Of a stretch of 64,000 nucleotides of DNA, positions 17,034-26,744 are shown piece by piece. The notes beneath the pieces are model-generated. The model ran no database searches and was not told the origin of the DNA. It saw only the letters and a program-made list of their open reading frames with translations. The DNA is taken from contig OZ252031.1 in assembly GCA_965247775.1 (NCBI GenBank), forward strand, positions 2,108,001 through 2,172,000. Direction: 5' to 3'. Positions within the stretch are counted from its first letter, which is position 1; the number at the start of each line of letters is the position of its first letter. This DNA is from G965247775 sp965247775. Lineage in GTDB: Bacteria > Chloroflexota > Dehalococcoidia > Bin125. Position numbers and translations under genes: made by a program.

Positions 17034-18245
17034 ATGAGTACGCTCGAGCGCGCGCCTCAGAGTGCCCTCACCGCCGCCGCCGGGTACCAGGCGGGCGGCC
17101 TCGCCGCCGGCATCAAGGAGTCGGGTCTGCCCGACCTGGCACTGCTGCTCTCCGACCGCCCCGCCGCGGCGGCGGCCGTGTTCACGCGCAACGTCGTCAA
17201 AGCGGCGCCGCTGATCGTGGACGCGGAGCAGCTGCGCGAGCCCAGCCTGCGCGCGGTTGTCGTCAACTCCGGCAACGCCAACTGCGCCACCGGCGCACGC
17301 GGTCTGCGCGACGCGCGCCGCATGATCGACCTGGCCGCCGAACGGACGGGCGCGCTCCCGGCCGAAGTCTTCGTCAACAGCACGGGCATCATTGGGCACT
17401 ACCTGCCCATGGAGCGCCTCGCCGAGGGCATCGGCCGCATCGAACTCCGCCGCGACGGCGGCTCCGACTTCGCCCGCGCGATCATGACCACCGACACGTT
17501 CCTCAAGGAGGCCGTGACGACGTTCCGCATCGGCGCACGACGCTACACACTGGGCGGCTGCGCCAAGGGGGCAGGCATGATCCACCCCAACATGGCGACC
17601 ATGCTTGCCTTCCTTAGCACCGACGCCCCCGTCGAGCCGGACCTGCTCCAGGGCTGCCTGGTGGAAGCCGTGGAGCGCAGCTTCAACATGATCAGCGTGG
17701 ACGGCGACACGTCCACCAACGACACCGTGCTGCTGCTCGCCAACGGCGCCGGCGGCGGCCCCGCCCTCACCCCGGGGGACCCCAGGGGAACCGCCTCCCT
17801 GCAGGACGCGCTGATCGAAGTCTGCGGCAGCCTAGCCCGCGACGTCGCGCGCGACGGCGAGGGCGCAACCAGGCTCATCGAGGTCAAAGTGACGTCCGCC
17901 CCCACGCGCGACGCCGCCGCCGCCATCGCCCGCAGCGTCAGCCGCTCCATCCTCCTCAAGGCCGCCCTCAGCAAGGGGGACCCCAACTGGGGCCGCGTGC
18001 TCATGGCCGCCGGAAACGCCGGGGTGGCCTTTGACCCCGCCACGGTGCGGCTCTGGCTGGGCGGGCGCCTGCTCTACGCCCAGGGCGGGAGCGCCGGCGT
18101 CGCCGCAGCCGAGGCTGCGGACGCCGTCCAGGACGACACCGTACAGATCCACCTGGACCTCGCGGGCGGCGAGGCCGAAGCGACCGCCTGGGGCTGCGAC
18201 CTGACGGAGGAATACGTCCGCTTCAACGCCGATTATGTGACCTGA
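17034..18245 (+). CDS. argJ: bifunctional glutamate N-acetyltransferase / amino-acid acetyltransferase
   Basis: A 403-residue ArgJ. It self-cleaves at the Ala-Thr bond in KGAGMIHPNMATML (Thr189), the nucleophile after cleavage. DGDTSTNDT and SKGDPNWGRVL further on are family landmarks. The enzyme moves acetyl from N-acetylornithine to glutamate, so the pathway here is the acetyl-recycling version and needs no argE. The ATG at 17034 is preferred to an upstream start because homologous sequence begins with the AGYQAGGLAAGIK strand. Confidence 0.96.
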   Translation: MSTLERAPQSALTAAAGYQAGGLAAGIKESGLPDLALLLSDRPAAAAAVFTRNVVKAAPLIVDAEQLREPSLRAVVVNSGNANCATGARGLRDARRMIDLAAERTGALPAEVFVNSTGIIGHYLPMERLAEGIGRIELRRDGGSDFARAIMTTDTFLKEAVTTFRIGARRYTLGGCAKGAGMIHPNMATMLAFLSTDAPVEPDLLQGCLVEAVERSFNMISVDGDTSTNDTVLLLANGAGGGPALTPGDPRGTASLQDALIEVCGSLARDVARDGEGATRLIEVKVTSAPTRDAAAAIARSVSRSILLKAALSKGDPNWGRVLMAAGNAGVAFDPATVRLWLGGRLLYAQGGSAGVAAAEAADAVQDDTVQIHLDLAGGEAEATAWGCDLTEEYVRFNADYVT

Positions 18246-18341
18246 GGCCTCCCGATCCGGCCAAGCCCACGGATGCCGTACCCTAGCGTGGATGTCAGAG
18301 TCGACGAGTCGGCACGACCCTCTCTTGGCTGACGCCCCCTC

Positions 18342-19103
18342 ATGAGCGGCGCGATCGTCGTGAAGCTGGGCGGCAGCACCTTGGGCGCCCACGACACCTC
18401 CCTGCGGGACTGCGCCACGCTGCAGCGGGGCGGCCACCCGCTGGTCTTGGTGCACGGCGGGGGCGCGGCCGTCTCGGATTGGCTCACGCGCCTGGACGTC
18501 CCCGCGGAATGGGTGGACGGGCTGCGCAAGACGACGGTGGCCTCCCGGGAGGTGGTGGTGGCCGTCCTGGCGGGGCTCGTCAACAAGACGCTGGTGCAGC
18601 AACTAACCGCGCTCGGGGCGCGAGCGGTCGGACTCAGTGGCGCCGACGCGGGCCTGCTGCGCTCCCCCCGCAGTGAGCGCGGCCTGGGTTTCGTTGGCGA
18701 GGCCCCCGTCGCGGACCCCCGCGTCCTCCAGCGCTTGCTCGGGGGCGGTTTCCTCCCGGTCGTCGCCCCAATCGGAATCGAATGCGGTGGCGGGGAACTC
18801 CTCAACATTAACGCCGACGCCGCAGCCGGGGCGATCGCAGAGGCGGTCTGCGCCGAGCACATCGTCTTCCTCACCGACGTGCCGGGCATCCTGGACGCCG
18901 CCGGACAGGTAGCGCCCATGCTCAGTGGCGAGGACACCGAACGCCTGCGCAGCGCGGGCGTGATCAGGGGCGGCATGCAACCCAAGGTTGCTGCCTGCCG
19001 CCGGGCCGCGGCGTCCGGCGCCACGGCGCGTATCGTCGATGGACGCGAAGCCAGCGCGATCTTGTCCGCCCTGCGCGGCGACGCTGGGACGAGGGTGGCC
19101 TGA
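18342..19103 (+). CDS. argB: acetylglutamate kinase
   Basis: A 253-residue amino-acid kinase: IVVKLGGSTLG at the start (phosphate loop lysine), LVHGGGAAVS (glutamate binding), a central GLSGADAGLL, and LTDVPGILD. It phosphorylates N-acetylglutamate, step two of arginine synthesis. At 253 residues it lacks the N-terminal helix found in arginine-inhibited hexameric forms, so it may be the uninhibited dimeric type; that is inference from length. The stop codon is one base from the start of the UPF0182 gene. Confidence 0.94.
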   Translation: MSGAIVVKLGGSTLGAHDTSLRDCATLQRGGHPLVLVHGGGAAVSDWLTRLDVPAEWVDGLRKTTVASREVVVAVLAGLVNKTLVQQLTALGARAVGLSGADAGLLRSPRSERGLGFVGEAPVADPRVLQRLLGGGFLPVVAPIGIECGGGELLNINADAAAGAIAEAVCAEHIVFLTDVPGILDAAGQVAPMLSGEDTERLRSAGVIRGGMQPKVAACRRAAASGATARIVDGREASAILSALRGDAGTRVA

Positions 19104-19104
19104 G

Positions 19105-22100
19105 ATGCACGGTCCGATCGCCGCTGTCGCTAGCCGCCGCCTGCTCGGCACCCGCCGCTGGCGCAGCGAGCGCCCGCCTGGAAACGGGAACGGCGACGCG
19201 GAGGAGGGCAGCGGAAAGCCGCCGCCACCCTTCGGGGTGCCTCCCTCCGAGGAAGGGCGCAGTGGAGACCTGGGGCCGCCGCCGCCCGTGTTCCGCGATG
19301 TCGGCGGCCCGGGTCCGGGTGAGCCGCCGCCCCCGTACGAGATCCGTCCGGCCGGCGCCGGGGCAGCGCGTCGCAAGCTCTGGCCGCGTCTTGTCGTGGG
19401 CTTGGTGATCCTGCTCATCGTCTTCGTGATCGCGAACATCCTCGTCGGGCTCTACGTGGATCGCCTCTGGTTCGATGAGCTGGGCTATCGCGGGGTGTTC
19501 AACACGCGCATCGGCACGCGCGTCTGGCTGTTCTTCGCGGCTCTGGCGCTGGCCGTGATCTTCCTGCTGGGCAACCTGATCGCCGCCTGGCGGCTGCCGC
19601 TGGAGACGCAGGGCGCGGAGTCCAGCCCGCTGCGCGAGGTGCCCCTGGCGTCGGTCAAGCGGGCGGGGCTGATCGGCGGCGCGGTGGTGGCGCTCTTCAT
19701 CGCGATCGCATTCGCCGCCGCCGCCTCCGGCGAGTGGGAGACGATCCTGCAGTTCATGCATGCGGAATCGTTCGGCGTCTCGGATCCGCAGTTCAACCGC
19801 GACGCCGGCTTCTACGCCTTCAAGCTCGAGGCCATGCAGTTCATCAAAGGCTGGGCGCTGGGACTGGCCATCGTGGGGCTGTTCGCGGCGATCGCCGTCT
19901 ACGGCTTTCGCTGGCTGCTGCACGGCGGCAACGTGGTGGCCACGCGCAGCACGCGAATCCACGCGGCGCTGTTGCTGACGGCGATCATCGGGCTGCTGGT
20001 CTGGGGCTACTGGCTGGGACGCCTGGAGCTGGCCCTGAGCGACGGCGGCACCGTCTTCGGCGCCACCTTCACCGACGTCAACGTCCGGGACACCGCCTAT
20101 CTGGTGATGATGGCCGCCGGCGCTGTCGTGGCCGTAACCGTCCTCAGCTTTCCCTTCCACGAGCGCCTGCTGGTGCCGGGAGCCGGCTTGGGCTTTTTGG
20201 TAGCCGCGAGCCTGGGCGGGCTGGTGATCTACCCCGCCATCGTGCAACGGTTCACCGTGGAACCGAACGAGCTGAACCGGGAGCGGGAGTTCATCAGTCG
20301 CAACATCGAAGCCACTCGGCTCGCCTTCGGCTTGAACGGCGTGGCGGAAACCTCGTTCCCTGCCGAGGACCGGATCACCCAGGCCGACTTGGAGGCCGAC
20401 TCCGCGTCACTTCGCAACGTGCGCGTCTGGGACCACCGGCCCCTGATCGACACGCTGGGCACCATTCAGCAGCTGCGCGAGCTGTACAACTTCCCCGACG
20501 TCGACGTGGATCGCTATGTCGTGGACGGGGAGAGCCGTCAGGTCTTCCTGGGCGCACGTGAACTCTCCCATAACCAGCTTCCTGCCGACCAGCAGGGCTG
20601 GGTCAACCGCCGCCTGCAGTTCACGCACGGTTTCGGCGTCACCGTGAGCCCCGTGGACGTTGTCACCACATCCGGGGAACCTTCCTTCTTCGTCTCCAAC
20701 ATCCCACCCGAGATCAGCAATGTCGCCGATCTCGCATCGGCTCCGTTCGAGATCACGCAGCCGCGCATCTACTTCGGGGAGGACACGGATGAGTGGGTGA
20801 TCGTGAACTCCGATTCGGAGGAGTTCGACTTCCCCTCGGTGGCGGATTCGAGCGCGGAGGAAGGGGCCCTGAACCTGGAGTCCCAGGCTCGCAACCGGTA
20901 CGACGGCATCGGCGGCATCCAGCTGGGGGGCTTCTTCAAACGTCTCGCCTTCGCCTGGGAGTTCCAGGACACCAACATCCTCATCTCCGGCTCGGTGAAC
21001 GGTGACAGCCGCCTCCTCTTGCGCCGCAATGTGCAGGACCGCGTGGCTGAGCTGGCGCCCTTTCTGCGGCTCGACGCCGATCCCTACATCGTCATCGGCA
21101 GGGATGGCGGCCTCTTCTGGATCCAGGATGCCTACACCAGCACGGACCGCTTCCCCTACGCCGAGCCGCACAGCTCCGGCGTCAACTACATCCGCAACTC
21201 CGTGAAGGTGGTGGTGGACGCCTTCAACGGCACGGTAGATTTCTACATCGTCGATGACACGGACCCGATCATCCGCGTCTGGCAGAAGATCTTCCCGGAC
21301 CTGTTCCGTCCCGAGGCCGACTTCCCCGCCGATCTTCGGGAGCACTGGCGCTACCCGCAGGATCTCTTCCAGATCCAGTCCGACCAGTACCTCACCTACC
21401 ACGTGGTCGATGCAACCGAGCTGTTCAACCGATCGGACACCTGGGACATCCCCCTGGAGACGCTGGTCAGCGACCAGCAGGTGCCGCTGGAGCCGTATTA
21501 CGTCAACATCTCGCTGCCCGGTTCAGGCGAGCCGGAGTTCCTCCTGATCTTGCCGTTTACCCCGCGCGGGCGGCCCAACGCGATCGCCTGGCTCGCCGGC
21601 CGCAGCGACGGGCCCAATTACGGCGAACTCTTCGCCTTCCGTTTCCCGGTGGACAAGAACGTCAACGGGCCGCAGCAGATCGAGGCGATCATCGGGAACG
21701 ACTCCGAGGTGCGCACCCAGATCAATCTGCTGGAGGACGAGGGCAGCGGCGTCATTCGCGGCAACTTGCTCTTCATCCCCGTGGGGGACTCCTACCTGTA
21801 CGTGGAGCCGATCTTCGTGCAGTCGCGCAACTCCGCCTTCCCACAGCTGCAGTTTGTGATCGCGGTCAACGGGGACACGGTGGGCTTCGCCAGCGGGCTG
21901 GAGGAAGCGGCAACCGAAGCGCTGGGCTTCCCCGCCAACACCGGGACCGCCATCGTCGGTGAGCCCGGCGGCGGCGGCGACACGGGAGTGCCGAGGGCCG
22001 CGCCGGCCGCCCCCGCGGACGCGACTGGCGGCGAGGAGGAACCACCGCCCGAGGCACCGCCGCCGGAAACGCCGGCGCTGGAGGAGCCGGCTGCCGACCG

Positions 22101-22218
22101 CGCCACCGATATCCAGTCCCTCCTGGATCAGGTGGAGGGGGCCCTCAGCGACTCCCGTGACCAGGTGGACCTGCTGGAACGGCTCCGCGACGCCTTGCAG
22201 GCCTTGGCGGAGGAGTAG
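19105..22218 (+). CDS. UPF0182 family large membrane protein
   Basis: A 1037-residue protein. After a Pro/Gly-rich cytoplasmic head of about 80 residues there are about seven membrane segments up to residue 400 (first KLWPRLVVGLVILLIVFVIA; later NILVGLYVDRLWFDELGY, a UPF0182 signature). A large extracellular domain follows (YNFPDVDVDRYVVDG, RRLQFTHGFGVTVSPV, PRIYFGE, YLTYHVVD), then a Pro/Ala-rich stretch and a C-terminal coiled helix. The family is widespread in Actinobacteria, Firmicutes and Chloroflexota and its function is unknown. The ATG at 19105 directly follows the argB stop, so it is co-transcribed with the arginine genes, which is unexpected. Confidence 0.93.
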   Translation: MHGPIAAVASRRLLGTRRWRSERPPGNGNGDAEEGSGKPPPPFGVPPSEEGRSGDLGPPPPVFRDVGGPGPGEPPPPYEIRPAGAGAARRKLWPRLVVGLVILLIVFVIANILVGLYVDRLWFDELGYRGVFNTRIGTRVWLFFAALALAVIFLLGNLIAAWRLPLETQGAESSPLREVPLASVKRAGLIGGAVVALFIAIAFAAAASGEWETILQFMHAESFGVSDPQFNRDAGFYAFKLEAMQFIKGWALGLAIVGLFAAIAVYGFRWLLHGGNVVATRSTRIHAALLLTAIIGLLVWGYWLGRLELALSDGGTVFGATFTDVNVRDTAYLVMMAAGAVVAVTVLSFPFHERLLVPGAGLGFLVAASLGGLVIYPAIVQRFTVEPNELNREREFISRNIEATRLAFGLNGVAETSFPAEDRITQADLEADSASLRNVRVWDHRPLIDTLGTIQQLRELYNFPDVDVDRYVVDGESRQVFLGARELSHNQLPADQQGWVNRRLQFTHGFGVTVSPVDVVTTSGEPSFFVSNIPPEISNVADLASAPFEITQPRIYFGEDTDEWVIVNSDSEEFDFPSVADSSAEEGALNLESQARNRYDGIGGIQLGGFFKRLAFAWEFQDTNILISGSVNGDSRLLLRRNVQDRVAELAPFLRLDADPYIVIGRDGGLFWIQDAYTSTDRFPYAEPHSSGVNYIRNSVKVVVDAFNGTVDFYIVDDTDPIIRVWQKIFPDLFRPEADFPADLREHWRYPQDLFQIQSDQYLTYHVVDATELFNRSDTWDIPLETLVSDQQVPLEPYYVNISLPGSGEPEFLLILPFTPRGRPNAIAWLAGRSDGPNYGELFAFRFPVDKNVNGPQQIEAIIGNDSEVRTQINLLEDEGSGVIRGNLLFIPVGDSYLYVEPIFVQSRNSAFPQLQFVIAVNGDTVGFASGLEEAATEALGFPANTGTAIVGEPGGGGDTGVPRAAPAAPADATGGEEEPPPEAPPPETPALEEPAADRATDIQSLLDQVEGALSDSRDQVDLLERLRDALQALAEE

Positions 22219-22339
22219 AGCAGCTCGGAGGAGGCCAACCCGCACGCCCGCGTTGCTGGCGGCCCGGCGCGGCCGATATCGTGGCGGGGCCGAACCGCGG
22301 TCGCCCACTCCCGTTCCCGCCGGAGAAGGACATTCCACA

Positions 22340-23524
22340 ATGTCGACAATCGCCGAGAGAGAAGCGGCCGTGTTCATGCGCACGGGGGCTCGCGTGCCGC
22401 TCACGCTGGTGCGGGGAGAGGGCACGCGGGTCTGGGACGACGCCGGCAGGGAGTACCTGGACTTCATCGCCGGGATCGCCACCGTCAGTCTGGGCCATGC
22501 CAGTCCGGTGGTGGTAGACGCGCTGAAGGCGCAGGCGGACCAGCTGATCCACGTCTCCAACATCTTCTACACGCTGCCCCAGCTGGACTTGGCGGAGTTG
22601 CTGGTGCAGGAAAGCGGCCTTAGTCAGGTGTTCTTCTGCAACAGCGGCGCGGAGGCCAACGAGGGCTGCATGAAGCTGGCCCGCAAGTGGGGCCGCAACA
22701 ACCGCGATGGCGCCTACGAGATCATCGCCGCCCAGGCCGGCTTCCACGGCCGCACCCTGGCCAGCATCACCGCCAGCGGCACACCCAAGTACAGCGAGCC
22801 CTTCGCGCCGCTGCCGTCGGGCTTCGCGCACGTGCCCTATAACGACATCGGGGCGCTGCGCGCCGCCGTCACGGACTCGACGTGCGCGATCATGCTGGAA
22901 CCGCTGCAGGCGGAAGGAGGCGTCAACGTTCCGGACGACGACTACCTGCCCGCCGTGCGCCGCCTCTGTGACGAGCAGAACCTGGCGCTCATCTTGGACG
23001 AGGTGCAGACCGGCATGGGCCGCTGCGGCCGCCTCTTCGCCCACCAGCGCTACGGGATTCGGCCCGACATCATGTCCCTCGCCAAGGGGCTCGGGGGTGG
23101 CGTGCCGGTCGCCGCGCTCCTGACCAACGAGCGCTGCGCCGCCTTCGAGCCGGGCGACCACGGCACCACCTTTGGCGGCCAGCCCCTCGCGACCGCCGTC
23201 GCGTTGGCGGTGGCCCGGGAGATGGTGCAGCAGGACATTCCCGCGCAGGTAGAGACCAAGGGGCAGCATGTGCGGGAGCGCCTGCACTCGCTGGAGGATC
23301 GCTACCCCGCCGTGATCGAAGTGCGCGGCCAGGGGCTGCTCGTGGCGCTGGAATTCGGCGCCGCGCTCGCGGCCGACGTCGTCGCCGCCTGCCGCGAGCG
23401 CGGCCTCCTAGTCAACAACGTGAAGCCCACCGCCATCCGCCTGATGCCCCCGCTCACCGTGTTCGAGGCGGAACTGGACGAGGCCGTGGAGATCATCGAC
23501 GCGGCTATCGCGGCAGTCGTGTAG
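22340..23524 (+). CDS. argD: acetylornithine aminotransferase
   Basis: A 394-residue class III aminotransferase that makes N-acetylornithine from the semialdehyde and glutamate. Landmarks: GIATVSLGHA, FFCNSGAEANE, GFHGRTLASITASG, LILDEVQTGMGR, and LAKGLGGGVPVAA, which holds the pyridoxal-phosphate lysine; TTFGGQPLA is the final cofactor box. The ATG at 22340 begins the conserved N-terminal helix. 121 bp separate it from the UPF0182 gene, enough for a promoter. Confidence 0.93.
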   Translation: MSTIAEREAAVFMRTGARVPLTLVRGEGTRVWDDAGREYLDFIAGIATVSLGHASPVVVDALKAQADQLIHVSNIFYTLPQLDLAELLVQESGLSQVFFCNSGAEANEGCMKLARKWGRNNRDGAYEIIAAQAGFHGRTLASITASGTPKYSEPFAPLPSGFAHVPYNDIGALRAAVTDSTCAIMLEPLQAEGGVNVPDDDYLPAVRRLCDEQNLALILDEVQTGMGRCGRLFAHQRYGIRPDIMSLAKGLGGGVPVAALLTNERCAAFEPGDHGTTFGGQPLATAVALAVAREMVQQDIPAQVETKGQHVRERLHSLEDRYPAVIEVRGQGLLVALEFGAALAADVVAACRERGLLVNNVKPTAIRLMPPLTVFEAELDEAVEIIDAAIAAVV

Positions 23525-23556
23525 GGAGCCGCCGCAGGCGGGGAGGAGCGTTCGGC

Positions 23557-24807
23557 ATGGCCAAGCCCGAAAGCAAGCGCGTCGTCCTCGCGTACAGCGG
23601 CGGGCTGGACACCTCGGTCGTCACCCGTTGGCTGGTGGAGCGGGGCTGGGAGGTCATCTGCCTCACCGTGGACCTGGGGTTCCTGGAGAACGACCCGGGA
23701 CTGGAGGAGCGCGCCCTGTCGGCCGGCGCTGAGCGCCTGGTGGTGGCAGACGCCAGGGAGACCTTCGCCCGCTCGTTCATCTTCCCGGCCATGATGGCCG
23801 GCGCCCTGTACGAGGGCCGTTACCCGCTCGCCACGGCCTTGGCCCGGCCGCTCATCGCCAAGCTGCTTGTGGACGTGGCGCGGGAGGAGAACGCCGGCGC
23901 CGTCGCGCACGGCTGTACCGGCAAGGGTAACGACCAGGTCCGCTTCGACGTCTCTACCGCGGCGCTGGCGCCGGACCTGCGCATCATGGCCCCAGTGCGG
24001 GAGTGGGAGCTGACCACGCGCGCGTCGGAGATCGTCTACGCGCGGGCGCACAAGATCCCGATCAATGTCACGGAGGAGAAGAGCTACTCCGTGGACGAGA
24101 ATCTCTGGGGCCGGTCCGTGGAGGCGGGCGCCCTGGAGGATCCCTGGGCGGAACCCGAGGAAGATGTGTGGGAGTGGACGCAGTCGGTGGCGGAGGCCCC
24201 GAGTGAGCCCGGCTACGTGGAGGTGAGCTTTACCCAGGGGGTGCCTGTCGCGCTCGACGGCGAGGCGCTGGATCCGGTGGCGCTCATCCTGCGCATGCAT
24301 GAACTCGCCGGGCAGCACGGCGTCGGCCGGCTGGACATGGTGGAAAACCGGTTGGTGGGGATCAAGTCCCGGGAGGTGTATGAGGCCCCGGCGGCAGTCG
24401 CCCTGATGGCAGCGCATCACGCCCTGGAAAGCCTGACCCTGAGCAAGACGCAGATGCGGCTGAAGCATCGCCTGATGCAGGACTACGCCGACCTGATCTA
24501 CGACGGCCTCTGGTTCACCGCCCACCACCAGGACCTGGCGGCCTTTACCCGCTCAACGCAGCGCCACGTGACCGGGCGCGTGCGACTCAAGCTGCACAAG
24601 GGCACCGTCGCGGCTGTGGGACGCCAGAGCGACGCCAGCCTGTACCAGCTTTCCCTCGCCACGTATGATGAGGGGGATATGTACGATGTCTCGGCGGCCC
24701 CGGGGTTCATCAAGATCTGGGGCTTACCGGTGCGCGTGCAGGCGGACGTACAGTTGCTGAAGCAGGCGGGCGGCCCGCTGGCGATCACCGGCGGCGACGG
24801 CGCCTAG
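23557..24807 (+). CDS. argG: argininosuccinate synthase
   Basis: A 416-residue enzyme joining citrulline and aspartate with ATP. The ATP-binding motif is VLAYSGGLDTSVV at the N-terminus; GCTGKGNDQVRF and EEKSYSVDENLWGRS are strongly conserved substrate-binding boxes. The start is 32 bp after the argD stop, in one operon. Confidence 0.97.
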   Translation: MAKPESKRVVLAYSGGLDTSVVTRWLVERGWEVICLTVDLGFLENDPGLEERALSAGAERLVVADARETFARSFIFPAMMAGALYEGRYPLATALARPLIAKLLVDVAREENAGAVAHGCTGKGNDQVRFDVSTAALAPDLRIMAPVREWELTTRASEIVYARAHKIPINVTEEKSYSVDENLWGRSVEAGALEDPWAEPEEDVWEWTQSVAEAPSEPGYVEVSFTQGVPVALDGEALDPVALILRMHELAGQHGVGRLDMVENRLVGIKSREVYEAPAAVALMAAHHALESLTLSKTQMRLKHRLMQDYADLIYDGLWFTAHHQDLAAFTRSTQRHVTGRVRLKLHKGTVAAVGRQSDASLYQLSLATYDEGDMYDVSAAPGFIKIWGLPVRVQADVQLLKQAGGPLAITGGDGA

Positions 24808-24856
24808 ACCACCCACTCCCCTCCCATCTCAAACCGCGAGCGCCTGACCACACGCA

Positions 24857-25204
24857 ATGACGACCCCCGCCAGCAGCGACGCCGCCGACCTGGAAATCGC
24901 CTACGAGTCCGAAGCCCCTACCTTCGGCGGCTGGGTGGCGGCGGACTTCATCCTGCGCCGCCCGCACCACCACGCGCTAGAGGTCAATCTGGGCCTGGCG
25001 CAAGACGCCCAAGCGTTGTTCGAGGCCGAGGCAGGCCCGCTCGACTCGACGGGGCTGCAAGCCGTTCTGCGCGCGCTCGCCGGCCGAGTCTATCCCGGCT
25101 ACATCGCGGCGGGGCAGGAGCCGCCGGCCATCCTCATGCTGCGCGCCGACGACGTTGAGGCCGGCACCGTCGCGGCTATCCTGGGCGAAGCCGGACTGGT
25201 CTGA
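24857..25204 (+). CDS. hypothetical protein between argG and argH, 115 aa
   Basis: I do not recognise this small acidic protein. It has no membrane segment or cysteine pairs. Clear alternating helix and strand patterns (LEVNLGLAQDAQALFEA, PPAILMLRADDV) and a clean reading frame with normal codon use suggest a real gene. It lies 49 bp after argG and 76 bp before argH on the same strand, so it is likely co-transcribed with the last two arginine genes; a role in that pathway is only inferred from place. Confidence 0.55.
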   Translation: MTTPASSDAADLEIAYESEAPTFGGWVAADFILRRPHHHALEVNLGLAQDAQALFEAEAGPLDSTGLQAVLRALAGRVYPGYIAAGQEPPAILMLRADDVEAGTVAAILGEAGLV

Positions 25205-25280
25205 GCGGCGGATCCCGGCACCACAATCGCCCCCACTGTGGCATGCTGGCGCCAGCGCAACCTGCCCTGAGTGAGTCCAC

Positions 25281-26744
25281 GTGAGCGACGATACCCTCCC
25301 CAGCGCCGGCAGCCCTGGCTCCCCCTCCATCTGGGGCGGACGCTTCGCCGGGAGCCCGGCGGAACTGGTCCAGCGCTACACGGCCTCCATCGCGACAGAT
25401 CTGATGCTGTTCCGGCACGATCTGGCCGGCTCACGCGCGCACGCCCGCATGCTGGCAGCGCAGGGCATCATCGCCGGGGCGGACGCCGACGCGATCATCG
25501 AGGGTCTGGAGCAGATCGAGGTCGAGATCGACGATGGCGCCCTCCCCATCCGTGAGGAACTCGAGGACATTCATATGCACGTGGAGGCGCGCCTGGCGGA
25601 GATCGTGGGCGCGGACGTGGCGGGGCGCCTCCACACCGCCCGCTCCCGCAATGATCAGGTGGCCCTGGACACGCGCATGTTCGTGCGCGACGCGATCGTG
25701 CAGGCGGTGGGTGCGCTGCGCGGCCTGCAGCTCGCCCTGCTGGACCTGGCGGAGTCGAACCGCGCGCTGGTTCTGCCGGGCTATACCCACCTGCAGCGCG
25801 CCCAGCCGGTGCTATTGCCGCACGTCCTGCTGGCCTACCTGGAGATGTTCGACCGCGACGCGGGGCGCTTCGTGGACGCCTTCGAGCGCGTCGACGTGAT
25901 GCCGCTGGGCAGCGCCGCGCTGGCCGGGGCCGCCTACCCGCTGGACCGCGAGGCCGTGGCGCGGGAGCTGGGCTTCGAGCGCATCTCGACGAACAGCATC
26001 GACGCCGTCGCGGATCGCGACTTCATTCTGGAATTCGAGGCTGCGGCCGCGATCGGCATGGTGCACGTGTCGCGGCTGTGCGAGGACCTGGTGCTGTGGA
26101 GCAGCGCGGAGTTCGGCTTCCTGCGCTTCGCCGACGCCTACTCGACCGGCTCCTCCATCATGCCGCAGAAGCGCAACCCCGACGTGGCCGAACTGGCCCG
26201 CGGCAAGAGCGGCCGCGTGATTGGTCACCTGATGGCGATGCTGACCACGATGAAGGGGCTGCCCTTGGCCTATAACCGCGACCTGCAGGAGGACAAGCCG
26301 GGGCTCTTCGACACCGTCGAGACGCTGCTGAGCACGCTCATGGTGCTGCAGGGGGCCCTGCTCACCGCGACCTGCAACGCCGATCGGGCGCGCGCCGCGG
26401 TGGAGGCGGATCCCTTCATCCTGGCGACGGACTACGCCGACTACCTGGCACGCAAGGGCCTGCCCTTCCGCCAGGCGCACCACGTCGTCGGCGGGCTCGT
26501 GCGGCGCTGCGAGACAAGTGGCCGTGGCCTGGCCGACCTCGGCCTGGCCGACCTTCGTGAGGCCCACACCCTCTTCGATCAGGACGCGGTGGGGATGACC
26601 ATCGAGCACGCGCTCGCCGCCCGCGACGTGCCGGGCGGCACCGCCCCCGCGCGCGTGGCGGCGGCCCTGGCGGAAGCACGCGCTCGCCTCAACGTGGCAC
26701 AGTCTGAGGCGCCCGCCGCCGCCGCAGGCTCGGACGCCCCGTGA
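25281..26744 (+). CDS. argH: argininosuccinate lyase
   Basis: A 487-residue member of the fumarase/aspartase superfamily, releasing arginine and fumarate. It opens with the usual WGGRFAGSPAELVQRYTAS. The active-site signature SSIMPQKRNPDVAEL lies near residue 292 and SRNDQVALDTR near 118. The GTG start is chosen; about 13 extra residues precede the core. The stop overlaps the rpe start (GTGA), so the operon continues into rpe. Confidence 0.96.
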   Translation: MSDDTLPSAGSPGSPSIWGGRFAGSPAELVQRYTASIATDLMLFRHDLAGSRAHARMLAAQGIIAGADADAIIEGLEQIEVEIDDGALPIREELEDIHMHVEARLAEIVGADVAGRLHTARSRNDQVALDTRMFVRDAIVQAVGALRGLQLALLDLAESNRALVLPGYTHLQRAQPVLLPHVLLAYLEMFDRDAGRFVDAFERVDVMPLGSAALAGAAYPLDREAVARELGFERISTNSIDAVADRDFILEFEAAAAIGMVHVSRLCEDLVLWSSAEFGFLRFADAYSTGSSIMPQKRNPDVAELARGKSGRVIGHLMAMLTTMKGLPLAYNRDLQEDKPGLFDTVETLLSTLMVLQGALLTATCNADRARAAVEADPFILATDYADYLARKGLPFRQAHHVVGGLVRRCETSGRGLADLGLADLREAHTLFDQDAVGMTIEHALAARDVPGGTAPARVAAALAEARARLNVAQSEAPAAAAGSDAP

